A stretch of DNA of 64,000 nt from Proteromonas lacertae. Taxonomy: Eukaryota; Sar; Bigyra; Opalinata; Proteromonadidae. The notes under the pieces are model-generated. The model searched no databases, was not told the origin of the DNA, and saw only the letters and a program-made list of their open reading frames with translations. Both the position numbers and the translations under genes were made by a program. Each line of letters opens with the position of its first letter. Position 1 is the first letter of the stretch. This document shows positions 47,254 through 60,202 of this stretch, one piece after another. The DNA lies in assembly GCA_002245135.1 (NCBI GenBank), contig NGBS01000295.1:62001-126000 (forward strand), in the 5' to 3' direction.

Positions 47254-47559
47254 TTAGTGAAAATGCCTTCTTCTTATTCTTCTCCTTCTTACAACTCTTG
47301 TTTCTCCTGCTTGTATATGTTGAATAGGTAACTTGTCTTTATTCTCTGAATTTACATTATTGTCGTTATTAACTACATTATCATTATTTGAAACACCATT
47401 ATTATTACCATTACCATTATTATTATTATTATTATTTGATGATTGATCTATATTATTCACACTTTGCATTCCATCACTTCCATACAACTTGAAATAAACA
47501 TATACGAAATAAAATGTCACCAACATAATGAGCATTAGCATAAATTCCAACGCATGCAT
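47254..47559 (-). CDS. Small tail membrane protein, tandem family member 3 (Asn-rich linker, Arg-rich tail)
   Basis: 101 residues, ATG at 47557-47559. Helix MHALEFMLMLIMLVTFYFVY, then VYFKLYGSDGMQS, an Asn-rich linker that includes a run of seven Asn (AAT/ATT repeat at 47418-47441), and the tail LPIQHIQAGETRVVRRRRIR with RRHFH. It is the most diverged of the three (MHA for MNEC), but the [YF]VY[FY][KQ]LYG block, the QxIxxGxT motif, the Arg cluster and the HF end are kept. The three genes are probably one duplicated set. Confidence 0.62.
   Translation of the reverse strand: MHALEFMLMLIMLVTFYFVYVYFKLYGSDGMQSVNNIDQSSNNNNNNNGNGNNNGVSNNDNVVNNDNNVNSENKDKLPIQHIQAGETRVVRRRRIRRRHFH
47418..47441. repeat. 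ATT microsatellite encoding poly-Asn
   Basis: ATT repeat read as AAT on the coding (minus) strand inside the third small membrane-protein gene; it accounts for most of that gene's linker length. Confidence 0.75.
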
Positions 47560-47729
47560 CTGGAACTATCAAAATATCAAAATGAAATAAAATGATTTTG
47601 AGGTTGTATCAGATCTGTTAATGAGGCTTATGAAAAAATCAAAAAATAACGTGATTAAATAAATATTTCCATCATAAACAAGGAATTAAATAAGTATATA
47701 AAAAATTAATTTAAAAGTTAGATATATCA

Positions 47730-49475
47730 TTAATTAAGCAAATAAGTAAGATGAGGGTATTTGTTCACAGTATTATTCCTTAAAGTTGGTAACAACATCT
47801 TCAATAAAGTAGTACCATCATCGATATATGCATCTATCAAAAATAAATAATTACAGAAATACGTTTATGTCCTTCCTCACTACATATATCCTTCTGTATT
47901 AAATCAAAGAACGTTTCTTGAAGGTCGACCATATCAAAATACTTTAATGAGTAAAAGAATTGAGTTAATAGAACATATTGATTCTCAACTGAAGCATAAT
48001 GAATAATATTCTCTTCAAATGAAGATGATATCTTTAGTTTCATAGTTTTTGGACTATTTCAATAATAATAATTATTATAATAGCAATCTATACTTCCATT
48101 TAAATCCTAAGAATTTGAAATAATCTTTCATATTCTGCACAATTTTACTCCAAAACTTTTGCATCTCTGTAAAATGTTTTGAAGTTAATAAATGTTTTGA
48201 TTTCTCACAATATTTATAGGAATTATCTGATGGAAATAACAACTATAATAATAAATTCAATAATATAATAATTAATATACACATCCATCTTTATATGCAT
48301 TAGTAAAATCAATTGATAAAACATCTTCATCATTTCTCTTCAATAATTCACTGTATAACATACCACTATGACCTTTTGTGACATTTTCATAATAACTTTT
48401 AAATATACTTTCAACAGACTAATACATAATAATAATAATAATAATAATAATATACAACAGTTGGATGAGGTGTTAATGGTGATTCAATTGTTTGATAATT
48501 CTTTCTAGTCAGCTAAATATGAATATATTTTAATATAATATAATTATATATATACTATTGGAGTAGATGGTGCAGATGATAATCTACAACCAGTCTTTGA
48601 GATATTCTCTAATATCATACAATCATAACTATTACCCATCTCTCTTTCAATATAATGCTGTATATATTCATGTTTCAATAATTCTTCAGCAGATGGGCGT
48701 TTTTTACTATTATATGTTAACATATGTAATATCATTGTTCTTAAACCATTCGAATATAAAGTGGGTATTTCATCTTTTATACCATCTTTCTGTAATTCTG
48801 GTAATTGACCCCAATTGCCTTTAAATGCTGGCTTTAGTGTACATAATTCGTATAGAGTACAGCCTAAACTCCATATATCAACATTACAATTGTAATTCTT
48901 CTTTTGTAAGATCTCTGGAGCCATATAAGATGGTGTTCCACATAGTGTTTGCTTTATTGGCAAATCATTTGATATGATCTTTGTTAAACCTAAATCTCCT
49001 ATTACAGCAACTCCATCACAGGTAATTAATATATTTCCTGGTTTTATGTCTCGATGTATTGAGTGATGACTGTGAATATAATCTAATCCATATAATGAGT
49101 GTACCATTACATTACATACACCTTTTTCTGACAAGTATTTCTTATTTCTCTTCAAATTCATTATTAATTTATCTAAATCGCTTGGACAATATTCTAATAC
49201 AACACAATGCTTAGAACCCCAATCAAAGTCTTCTACAGAATGAACTACATAACGACTATGAAAGGATCTATAAGCTTGCATCTACATTATATTATGATTA
49301 GGAAATATAATACTTCTCTATCAAGTGCTGTTCTTTGATTATCTTCTAGATCAGTAGTTTCTATTACTTTACAAGCATATAATTCACCTTGATTGGACGC
49401 AAGATATACTTCTCCAAATGATCCTCGACCTAATAATTTCATGAAATGATATGGTCCTATATAAAAATTATTCAT
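47730..49475 (-). CDS. NEK-like Ser/Thr kinase with C-terminal helical extension
   Basis: ATG at 49473-49475 (MNNFYIGPYHFMKLLGRGSF). Kinase motifs: LGRGSFGEVYLA (Gly loop), YACKVI (VAIK Lys), HRDIKPGNILI, VIGDLGLTKI (DFG is DLG, as in some NEK-like kinases), CGTPSYMAPEI, DIWSLGCTLYELC. The first intron lies after LDREVLYF at about 49285. Downstream short exons add about 200 residues: ESPLTPHPTV, KGHSGMLYSELLKRNDEDVL, LLFPSDNSYKYCEKSKHLLT, FKFLGFKWNPKTMKLKISSS and, in the last exon, HAYIDDGTTLLKMLLPTLRN, stop at 47730. The introns hold AT-rich or AAT-repeat sequence. NEK kinases act in mitosis and cilium control; the exact subfamily is not clear, so NEK-like is a domain-level call. The catalytic residues are intact. 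Confidence 0.75.
48426..48452. repeat. AAT microsatellite filling an intron of the NEK-like gene
   Basis: About nine AAT repeats between the exon ending TVESVFKSYYE (read on the minus strand) and the preceding exon. Read on the coding strand, the repeat lies between a GTATAT donor and a GTATTAG acceptor, so it forms most of a 38-nt intron. Confidence 0.7.
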
Positions 49476-49582
49476 TTTAAAAATAAAAATATATTTGGCT
49501 TGATAAATTTTTGTGTTTTATAAAATTTAAGTTTATTTACATACGTAATACAAAATTATAATAGATGCAACAAAATAATTAT

Positions 49583-52500
49583 TTATTCTACATTCAAAAA
49601 TTCTTTTGATAATTCTTTCTTTTCTTCTTCTGATAATCCATTTAATATAATCAATCCGATTGATGAAAATGTTTCTAAAAATGATTTTAATTCTGATTTA
49701 TCTATATCTTCTTTAACAGTTATAGATAATTCTTCTAAATTACCAAATACTTCTTTGCTTTCTTTCATTAATCTCAATTCTCTTTCATTTAATTCATTTC
49801 CTGATAAATTTATCTTCCTCAATAAATAGTTTTCTTTTAATTTTTCTATCAACATTTTTAATCCCTTTTCACTCATCCCAATATCTATTCAAATAAGAAT
49901 AATGTATTATATTCATAAAATACTTGAGATGTCTAATGATGAAAGTATCAAATTATCTCTTTCAACAAATTCTACAATATAATTGAGTATTATTTCAACT
50001 CCTTCATCCCCAATTGGATTATTAATTATGGAAATATATTCTACATTTGTTGGAAAAGAATCTGTTAATTCTTTTAATCCTTTATAACTAATTCTATTAT
50101 TCGATAAATCAAGTCTTTTATAATCAATCTGCTTTATTTTAGAAATAAGGGAATCACTGATATTCAAATCTATTTCATTATAAACTGTGATATATACTTG
50201 AAAAATCATAATTATAACTAAATCTATTCTTATTAATACAATAATCCAGATAATACTCCAATTCTTCACTTGTCCATAATAAATTCTTCATATGAATAAA
50301 TGCTTCATTTTCCAATGATTTCGAACATATTGCTTTTAATCCTTGCATATGAATATTATTTCCACCTAGATATATTCTGTCAACATTACCAATTGAATCA
50401 AATTTATCTGCCAATGATATCATGCTTTCATCATCAATTGAAATATTCCTCAAATCCAGCTCTTCATCATCTTCAATAAACAAGTATAATTTGTTTAATA
50501 ACATTTTAAATCCACTATTACCTATTGGATTATCTATTAAGCAAAGCATTAAACAAATATACCATGAATGCATAATGTACTAATATTATCATTATCTTCC
50601 ATATAATCCATTAAATATTGTACTGCATCGGAATTAATATTATTGTCACTTATATCTAGCAATAGAATATCTACATCAAGATGACTTAAACCTATTAATA
50701 AATACTTCAATCCAATTAAAGATAATCCCATTTCTATTCATTATCAAATAATAGTTACTATACTTGAACAATTTACGTTATCACCATCTTTCAATAAATC
50801 AATGTGAGGATATAACACTTCCATTCCTAAATCACCTATTTCATTTCCTTGTAATTGGATGTTTTCAAGTTCTTCAAATGAAGATAAGTTGTTGCATAGT
50901 ATTTCAATACTCTTGTAGCTCAATCCGTTATCTAAATAAATAAAAAACTTCAAATTATACAACTCAAATCTAATACTTGCATTCTTCTTAATTCATTCAA
51001 TCTTAAAGAAATGAATAATCTGAATAAATTATCATCAATTTTGCAATCGCTCAGATTCAATTCACTATTATGATATTCATCTCTGACGTATTTGATTATT
51101 TCTGGAATCTCTTTATCAATTAGTAATTCTATACATTCATCACAATACACCTCTGTAAATACTGAGAATAAGGCTTTTAATCCAACTGAATGAATGTGAA
51201 TGTTGTATGCAACATATATTTTCTTGAGATTTGGATATTTGCATAATTCTTTTGATAATAATATCATTGATTCATCATTTAAATTCATTCCTTCAAGATC
51301 CAATACATTATTCCTGTTGATTAATAGACGTAAATATGGAAGTAGTAATTTGAAGCCTTTTGGACCAATCGGATTTCCTATTTAACAACAATATGAAAAA
51401 GAATAACACATACCTAAAAGATTTACATATTCTAATTTCATGAATTTGATTGATCTAACAAATGATGTAATAAAACGGAGAGTAAGATTATTTCCTGATA
51501 TATCTAATTCTTGTAGATGTGTTAATTGAGAAAATCCAAATAACGATTGATATTGAATTGGTAACTTAATATCACAATCTAAATAAGTGTAATGATTAAA
51601 AATATACCAAACCTAATTTTTGTTGGATTGATTAATTTCAAAATTCTGAAGAAATAATTTATCCCTTCTTCACATAAACAAATACATCTTGATTTAATTC
51701 TGACTACATCTTCATTATATATATCGCTGCTAAATAAAATTTCATCTAAATAACATTCTTTTAATTTTTCTTTACAATTGTGATAAATATGAAATTTCAG
51801 TTTAGTTGTTATTGAATCATCTTTTTTTGGTTTGTTATAATCACTTTTTTCTTTAAACAATTTCATCGCCAATAATACTGATAATACTCTTTCGTCATAT
51901 TCATTATTATAAGACTTTATCATACTATCTCTAATTACCATCCAATATTTGCTATTTACATAATACTCTGATGGATATATTATTGGAAGCATAACAACTG
52001 CATCATCACCATTATATAATATCTCTTTTTTTTCTTCATATATCATCCAATTACCTTTTCTATCTTTTAATATTTCATTCATTTTTATCACTTCTTTTTT
52101 TAACTCTTTCAAACTCATTCTATCTTCACTCTTCACTTTTAACATTCTTTTTATCATTTCTTTCATCATTTTATCACATTTTACATCCAAACTGTATTTA
52201 CATCTTTGAATATTATTCATTGTTTTATTCATATTATTATCTTCATTAAATGGTAATTTCTTACAAATCATTTCATATAATATACAACCAATTGACCAAA
52301 TTATACTTCTCTCATTACATTCTAATCCATTCAACTCTTCTGGGCTTTTAAAACTTAAATCGCATATTCTCATATCTTCTTCTTTTCTCAATGTGTTTAA
52401 GAATAAATCACACAACTTTATATCATCGTTTTCATCATATACTACGTTCGAGCTTTTCAAATTACTTATCACCATATTATATTCACTAAATATCATTAAT

Positions 52501-52882
52501 ATATCACACATTAGGCATATTATATCACATACATCACTATTTGTAAAGGATTTAATCTGAATAATCATTTCTAAATCTCTCAAATAATACTCTCTCTCAT
52601 ACACAATATATTCACTATAATCTTCTAATTGTAGAAATTTAGAATAACAGATAAAGGTTGAACAACAATTTATTATCACATAGTTATTCTCACATACTTT
52701 TAATATCTTTTTAACTTTTATTCCATCAATATTTAGTATTTTTATCTTTTTTATTACATTTTGGTGTTGTATTTTATAATCCACTTCATAATTACTCTTT
52801 TCTACTCTATTACTTATCTATACAATAGATATAAATAAATATACTTTAGTATTAAATGGTAATATTGAAGATAGAACATCAT
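49583..52882 (-). CDS. Pseudokinase fused to RNI-type leucine-rich repeats
   Basis: The first exon (about 52882, MMFYLQYYHLILK) is tentative; the main frame runs 52784-51579 and continues through seven or eight LRR exons to the stop at 49583. The kinase-like N-terminal 400 residues show the C-lobe landmarks FKSPEELNGLE (APE) and IIWSIGCILYEMICKKLPFN. HRDLKxxN is replaced by ISNLKSSNVV (catalytic Asp to Asn, His and Arg lost) and DFG by DLF. No VAIK lysine is visible. It is therefore most likely a pseudokinase. The rest consists of RNI-like repeats (for example LRRMQVLDLS, ELENIQLQGNEIGDLGMEVL, NVEYISIINNPIGDEGVEII, LLRKINLSGNELNERELRLM), at least 12 units. Such proteins are scaffolds or sensors; the ligand is unknown. 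A broken copy of the last repeats lies at 40361-40515. Confidence 0.7.
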
Positions 52883-53075
52883 TTGCAAAACATTTTAAGC
52901 AAAACATTCTTCAAACCTGTTTGATATATTAAAATATTATTCGTTTCATTGTTTCAGTTATTCAATTTTAAACCATAATAGAAATTATAAATTATAATTT
53001 AAAATTATTATTCTTTATATATTCAATAATTTTAAACAAATAATGATATAATAATACGATTTTTTATTATAATTA
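52883..53075. other. Intergenic spacer between pseudokinase-LRR gene and LRRC9 3' end
   Basis: About 190 bp of extreme AT content with no open frame or repeat of note; presumably the promoter of the minus-strand gene and the LRRC9 3' UTR. Confidence 0.4.
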
Positions 53076-56000
53076 TTAATATTTTGGTCTTCTAGGAATT
53101 AATATTCTTGGATCATTAAATTGTTGCATATTAATGCCATTCATATATTGACCAAGTTGTTGCTGTGTTGAAGAAGAGGATTGACCTTGTCTAGAACCAA
53201 CCCTATTTCGAAGTATCATATTAGAACTACCATATATAGCAGGAGGATTTGGAGAATAATTTCTATATCTAGAACCAGATGATATTCTTATATCATTATA
53301 ATTACTACGATTTCCTACCATTCCTTCACTAGGCTGAGGTCTAGGTATAGCAGTACGTACAACAGGATCAACATATTGATTCAACAACAATGGTCTATTG
53401 GTAATTAGTCTTGGATCATTCATTCTATTCATCATTTGACCTCCTCTTGATAATTGTATTGCTTCTTGTATTATTACTGTAGGTGGTTGTCTTGGTGCAC
53501 ATTGTGCTTCAACTCGGATCTCTTTCTTCTTGACTTACTTCTTTACCATCAATTTCACTCAAATTCGCCAATTTTCGAATTAATGGTGGACGATAACTAT
53601 GTTTCTTAGTTACTGGATTACCTAATAGATTAATAGTCTGTAGATTCTCTAAAGATGATAAATTATCAAATTCTGATAAATCTCTGAGAGTATTATGTGC
53701 TAATGATAAATATACTAATGAATAGAGTGGCGGAAATGGTGTTAATGTTCTTAAACAATTCTCCTCTAAGTTCAAATACTTCAATGATCTTAAATATCTT
53801 AATGGTTCAGCATCAAATGTTTTTAGTTTATTTCCTTGAAGATTCAATACTTGTAATTGTGTTAGCTGATCTAATCCATCTATTCTCATTATATCATTTC
53901 TGGATAAGTCTAAATATATTAACTTTGGAACATATTGCAGATGTAAATATGATAAAACACTGATCAAATTGTGACTTAATTCTAATCTTTCTAAGTTTTT
54001 ACAAGCACAAATTCCACTTTTACCTATCGTCTATTTAAATATTATATAAAATATAAAATATAAAATATAAAATATATATTACATACATCTGGAATAAATT
54101 CTTCAATTCTGTTGTTATTCAATTTCAACTGTATTAATGAAGGAATTAATTTTAATCCATTTATATTTGTCAAATAATTATTGTCTAAAATCAAACTTTG
54201 AATTGATGGAAAATCTGTTCCACTTAGACATTCAATATCTTTGATTCTACAACCAGATATATCCAATTCAGTAATCTTATCAAACGAATGATTTCCTAAT
54301 CTTTCCATTAAGAAATCCTTTGTCAATTTTCCACTATACTGTTCTTTGGCACTATTACTTTCCATTGAATCTATTGATACACCATCTAATACCTTCAACT
54401 TTCGTAATTGGTATATTGTAAATAATCGATAATTTTGTGTAGTGTTTGTTAATGGATTTCCTGATAAATCTAAGATCAATAATCGTGGTAATGGTTTCAA
54501 ATACATCTGAACATCTTTTATATTTGCTAGTTTATTATTAGCAATATATAATTCCAATAATGATGTAAGATTATTCAATCCTTTTAGACTGTTTATATCA
54601 TTACTTTCCAATGATAATTGTGTTAATTTCTTTAAGTGTTCTAATCCACTTATATTGTTAATCTTATTTCCACTTAAATCTAACGTTTCTAAGTTTGTCA
54701 AGTAATTAATATAGTTCATGTTAGTCAAAGCATTTTCAAACATTATTAATTCAGTTAGTTTCGTATTACATATCAATCCATCTAAACTATTAATCACATT
54801 ATTAGATAATATCAATTGTTTAAGATTATCTAAATGTGTTAGATTACTTAAAGTGTGTAGATGTTTATCATTCAAATCTAATGAAACTGTTTTACTGAAT
54901 AATTCACTTATTTCAAATGTTAAATCATTATTATTATTATCACAATAATTATCATCATCATCATTATCGCTTTCTTCGCTAATATTATTCGTATGATTAT
55001 CATTAGAAGTTTTAGACTTTTTACGTTTAATGTTATTATTCTTTTTCATCATCATCATTTTCATTCTTTCTATCTTATTATCATATAATAAATTCACAGA
55101 GTTTAAAGGTGGTACTTGTTGAATACTTAAATAAGAAGATTCTTTTTGGATATATGATAAATGCGATCCTTGTTGTATTATACTAACAGTCGGATAAAGT
55201 GGATATAATGAAGCTGTTTGCTTTTCTTCATCACTTATTTCTACTGAATCTAGTATCTTTAGATTCTTCAGATTATTTAAACATAAATAACGATAGTCTT
55301 TTACTTCTGTAATTGGATTGAAATTGAAGTTTAATTCTTCTAATTCAGGACAACAGTGACTTAATGTTTTTAAATCACTTTCTCTGTAGATTAAATTATT
55401 GGATAATTCTAATTTCTTTAATTTTGAGTTATTCTCTAATCCTTCTACTCTTTTTATCATATTAAATGACAATATTAATGTCTCTAACTTCCTTAAGTTA
55501 TATAAACCATCAATCTCAGATAATTGATTAAACGATAAAATCAATGTCTTTAAATTGCTACAACTTTCTAAACATTCAATAGCTTTAATACAATTACCAT
55601 GAAGATTTAAATATGTAATATCACTCAAGTTTTGATTGGTTAATTCTGTGATGAGATCAATAGTTAATCTATGGATAGGATTAGTGGTTGAGAGTGTAGG
55701 AATCATATGCAAACTCTCATTACAGAGTGTATCTGTTGATATATTGGAGATATTGTTGAGACTACTTGAATATTGAGTCAATACTGAAAGAAATGGTGAT
55801 AATTCTGGAGTGTTGGGAATCTAATAATAATAATAATAATATATACATCTTCAAAATCTTGTTGATGTATTTGCTGTATTTGTTCATTACTTGAATTCTC
55901 ATTCAAATATTGAAGTTCTACCAAATATTCTGGACATACTAATTCATTCTCAAATGATATATAAAATTCATTTTTACTTTCGCTATTCTCATATCTTAAT

Positions 56001-58038
56001 GAATGACATGTGTACGACTAAATAATTATAAAGTATATATATACAGTTTGTTTTAAAGGTAAATTTATTGAAGAAACATCATTAGTTTTTCCTAACACCA
56101 CTTTACATATTAATAAATAACTTGATGGTAATTCATATTTGCCTTTCTTATAATTCAATATTGCCAATTGCCTTGCTGGAGCTAATACTAGATTATCATT
56201 CCATGGCTTATAGTTAGAATCGACTGGTTTTGCTTTAACATTTCCATTGATATTAGCGAATTTATCCATATAAGAGGCTATTCGTGGTAAATCAATAGTT
56301 GCTAAAGTTGGAGATAATACTATTCCTTCACTATATATATATATATATATATATATAATAATAAATAATAAATACACTTCAGTTGTATTAAGGTATTCTT
56401 TTGTATTTGGGAATCCATTCTGTATAATATCACATATTTGATGATTCTCACCTTCATTCATATAGATTACTGGTAATTCACCATAGAAGAAGTAATCTGG
56501 GTTAGTGTTTAGCTTCTCATTAGGATTCTAAATATAATATAATAAATAATATATAATAATATATATACAACTTCAATAATTTCACTAATTTTATCTTCAA
56601 AGGCATTCTTCACACATTTATTCTCAATCTTCCATATTCTCTTAATATTCACATCACTTATACCATAATTCTTAAATATCTCAGAATCAAATTTATCTTT
56701 AATTATCTCACACATATTGCTATACCATTGATCATGTACTGTCCCTTCTTCAACTCGTATGTTTCCACCATTATTTAACTCAGTATGTACAAGAGAAATC
56801 ATATCTTTAGATATATCATTAATTATAGTTACTGCGTTGCTTGATATTGTGTTGATCGTAGAAATCTCTTCTGTTTTTAAGGATATTGCTTGTTCAAGTT
56901 GATCATATTTAGCATTATAAGATTGTTGTGTTTCTTCAGTTATTTCTATACCACTACTACCATGAGAAGATACTCTTAAAATTTTATCAATATCAAGCTT
57001 TTGCTTGATTAATAGATTTAATACCATCGAGATTTGATGTAGTTTGTTCTGTTTCAATGTTGATAGTTTTTGTAAGACTAAATCTCTATTTCTTTTGATT
57101 GTTTTTATTCTCATGTTGTAAAACATTGCTTTCTTTCTATAAGTAGTCGCTGCTATTTGTACATATTCTTCTGATATTATTGTGGAATCCAATTGTTGGA
57201 TAAATGGTAAATGATAAAGACAGTAGGTTTGATAATTACTTAATGCTGATAATGGACAATAACCATATACTGGATCATTGAAATATAAACTATACAGTAT
57301 AAATATAAATATATCAAATATACGTTTTTAGTGTCTTATATTGATTGAGGTACAATATCTCATGAAATGATTTCAATGGATTTCCAGCTATATTTAATAC
57401 TTCCAAACATGTTTGATTTAGAAATGCATTTTCTACTGTCTGTATTCTATTGGCTGCAAGATTCAATGTCTTGATTTTGGTTAAATTACTGATTCCTTCA
57501 ACCTATTCGTTTTATATATGTTTGTATTTATACTTTTGAAATTTTATTACCATTTAACCATAATACTTCCAGTTTATGTAGATGATTTATATTTTCTATT
57601 TTCTTAATCTCATTTTCGTAAAGATATAATTCTTTTATATGATTACAATTATCAAGGCCACTTATTGCTTTTAGGGGACATTCTAATATGTATAATCTTT
57701 CCAAGTTATAACCTATGAGAGTATTAGAAATTTAGTATACAAGCTTCAAGTCCTTGGATTGAAGTAACTTTCGGGTTGTCTAATGATTGTAACAATTTTT
57801 AAATTGCAGAAAAATTGAAGAGAAGACATATGAACACCATGTTGCATAAAACACTCAATCTCAACTATAGATACATTATCTTTGGCGAATTGTTCTTTTG
57901 TAATAGCATTGAATTTTAATAATCCCTATTGAAAATTAAAACAAGTTGATGCAGTACTTGTAGTGATTCATCAGCGGCATAGGCTTCATAAAGTTTATCT
58001 TCTCCTAATGAGGTAGGTACTGTGTGTATTCCATTCAT
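53076..58038 (-). CDS. LRRC9: LRRC9-like large leucine-rich-repeat ciliary protein
   Basis: ATG at 58038 (MNGIHTVPTSLGEDKLYEAY), nine or so 28-40-nt introns, stop at 53076; about 1,530 residues against 1,453 in human LRRC9. The first LRR block starts GLLKFNAITKEQFAKDNVSI, like the opening of LRRC9, and runs through LEVLWLN-type repeats. A central helical region follows (EEYVQIAATTYRKKAMFYNM and RIKTIKRNRDLVLQKLSTLK, typical of the LRRC9 coiled linker). A second long LRR block lies at 55781-53509 (LTNQNLSDITYLNLHGNCIK, LETLDLSGNKINNISGLEHL, LTNINGLKLIPSLIQLKLNN). The tail after KEVSQEERD is Gln/Arg/Pro-rich and unstructured. Two single bases must be skipped (57796-57800 T5, 53515-53516 GG). 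LRRC9 is found only in ciliated species and binds axonemal structures by inference. Confidence 0.8.
56332..56357. repeat. (TA)n microsatellite inside an LRRC9 intron
   Basis: Uninterrupted TA dinucleotide run between LRRC9 exons; on the coding strand it lies near the 3' end of an unusually long intron. Confidence 0.8.
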
Positions 58039-58128
58039 TTCTTTTAATTTAACACAACATAAATTGAAAATTTAAAAAAACTGATTTTTCAAAATAAATT
58101 TAAAATATAGTCGTTTCAAAAATATAAA

Positions 58129-60155
58129 ATGCCTTTCATTCTCTCTTCACAGAAGAGTGTTGGAGATGTACCACAGTGCGGATGCATATTTAAAGATTTT
58201 ATAATCCTGGGATATGATAATGGAATTATGAAAATTGTTACTTACTCATATTTCGAAACAGGTAATAATGAATTTATGAAAGTTATTGAAGGTCACAAAG
58301 ATGCAATTAATGGTTTTACAATTGTGAATGACCAAGAAATAATATCATATTCAGCAGATACTCTAGCTAACGTATTTATACAATGAAGGATATTATTTTA
58401 GGTTTGGGAATTTGCTAATGATAATACGGTGAAATGTATAAAATGCTTAGAGGGTCATACAGATTCAATAACAGATTGTGTTGTTGCATCTTTCGGAATA
58501 CTAACAAGTAGTGAAGATTCAACAATCATAGTATGGGATACAAACTATACTCAAACATCAGTATATGACTGTCACAAAGAAATCAATTCAATCAATATCT
58601 TATACAATACCTATTTAATAATCTCCTCTCCAGATAGTACAATACAAATATGGAATATTCCTAATGATATGAGCGAAGAAAAATCATTATTAAAAGAAAC
58701 ACCAAAGTATATTGTTTGTCAAAGTACAATTCAAGATACTTATTCTATAATGGGTGATAAAAATGGATATTTACATATATATGATGTAGGAAATGATTGG
58801 AAATTGGTTTATAATGATAAAATACATAATGATACCGTTACTAATATTATTGTATTAGGTGAAACTACAATTATTACCTCTGGACTTGATGATTTAATAA
58901 ATGTATATAATAATATACATAACATATATTTCTAATTTAAATAGATATTAAGCTTTACTTCTGAAAATGTGATTTTGATTGAAAAAATAGAAGGCCATTG
59001 TGGAGGTATAACAACACTATTATCCAATTCATCAAGACAAATAATAAGCTATCATACTAATGGTGAGTTGAGAATATATAATTACACTGAATCTATTGAT
59101 AATGATGATGAAATTGAACTACCATCTAATAAAAAGAGGAAAATTGTATTTATTTATTTATTATTATTATTATTATATATAATGTAGGAAACTTGGCAAA
59201 ATGAAGAAACATCTGATTGTGATGTTCCTGTGTTCAATATTGTGTGTCAATACAATTATATTATTACTACTCATAAAGACAAAGTGATAAAGTTATGGGA
59301 TAAGAATATGATCTGTAAGTTGTTAAAAACAATTGAATGTGAATGTAATGTGTCAAAAATATATCCGTTTTTGAATAATTATTTGCTTTGCGGTGATGAT
59401 AATGGAACTATTATTGTATAACTTCCCATTAATCTAATAATATTATATAGATAAGGGATTTATCACAAGAAAATGTACCAATTGTGAGATTATGTGTTAA
59501 TACAAAAAGAATAAGTGAGATAAAATGTGATGAAAGATACATATATTCAGGTGCAGATGATGGAACATTTTCAATATTTGATAGTCAAGATAATTACAAA
59601 AATATAGTAATTAGCAAAGATTATCACACTCAGCCTATTGTTGGTATAGTAAACTATGATGATAAACTATTAACAATTAGTAATGATGGAGTAATAACTG
59701 TATATTATATATATATTGGAATAGTGTTATAATAAATCATTTAAATGTAATTATACAGCAAATACAACAATTAATTTCACTTGTAGTGAGGTAGTAAATG
59801 GTTTATTAGTTGTAGGTACAAAAGATGGATTTATTATTGTTTATCAGCCATCTACAATTAGTATAGATTTAGTTCAAAAATTACATATTTTTGATTCATA
59901 TATTTTTTCAATGTGTTTTAATGAACAGATGTTATTTGTATGTGGATATTCTTGTTCTATTAGTGTATTATTTTTATGATATATTATATTATATTATATG
60001 AATAGATAGTTGATCCTTCTCACGATTTTAATTTGATTATGAACTTGGGAGGTCATTTTGGTCCAATATTATCTTTATGTTGTTATAATAATCAAATAAT
60101 ATCTGGATCATATGATAGAACAATGAAAGTGTGGAAGAAGTTAATATCAACATAA
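58129..60155 (+). CDS. WD40-repeat protein, unknown role
   Basis: ATG at 58129 (MPFILSSQKSVGDVPQCGCI), about six introns, stop at 60155. The blades are short but regular: LEGHTDSITDCVVAS with STIIVWDTNYTQ, IQIWNIPND, IEGHCGGITTLLSNS, KVIKLWDKNM, DDGTFSIFDSQDNY, and finally GPILSLCCYNNQIISGSYDR with TMKVWKK. At least nine blades are present, enough for one or two propellers. There are no extra domains, so it cannot be placed in a named family. It shares a 90-bp divergent intergenic region with LRRC9, which makes co-expression in ciliogenesis plausible but unproven. Confidence 0.7.
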
Positions 60156-60202
60156 TTACTATAATTTTTATTTAATTACTTGTTTGTATCTTGTGTATTT
60201 GA

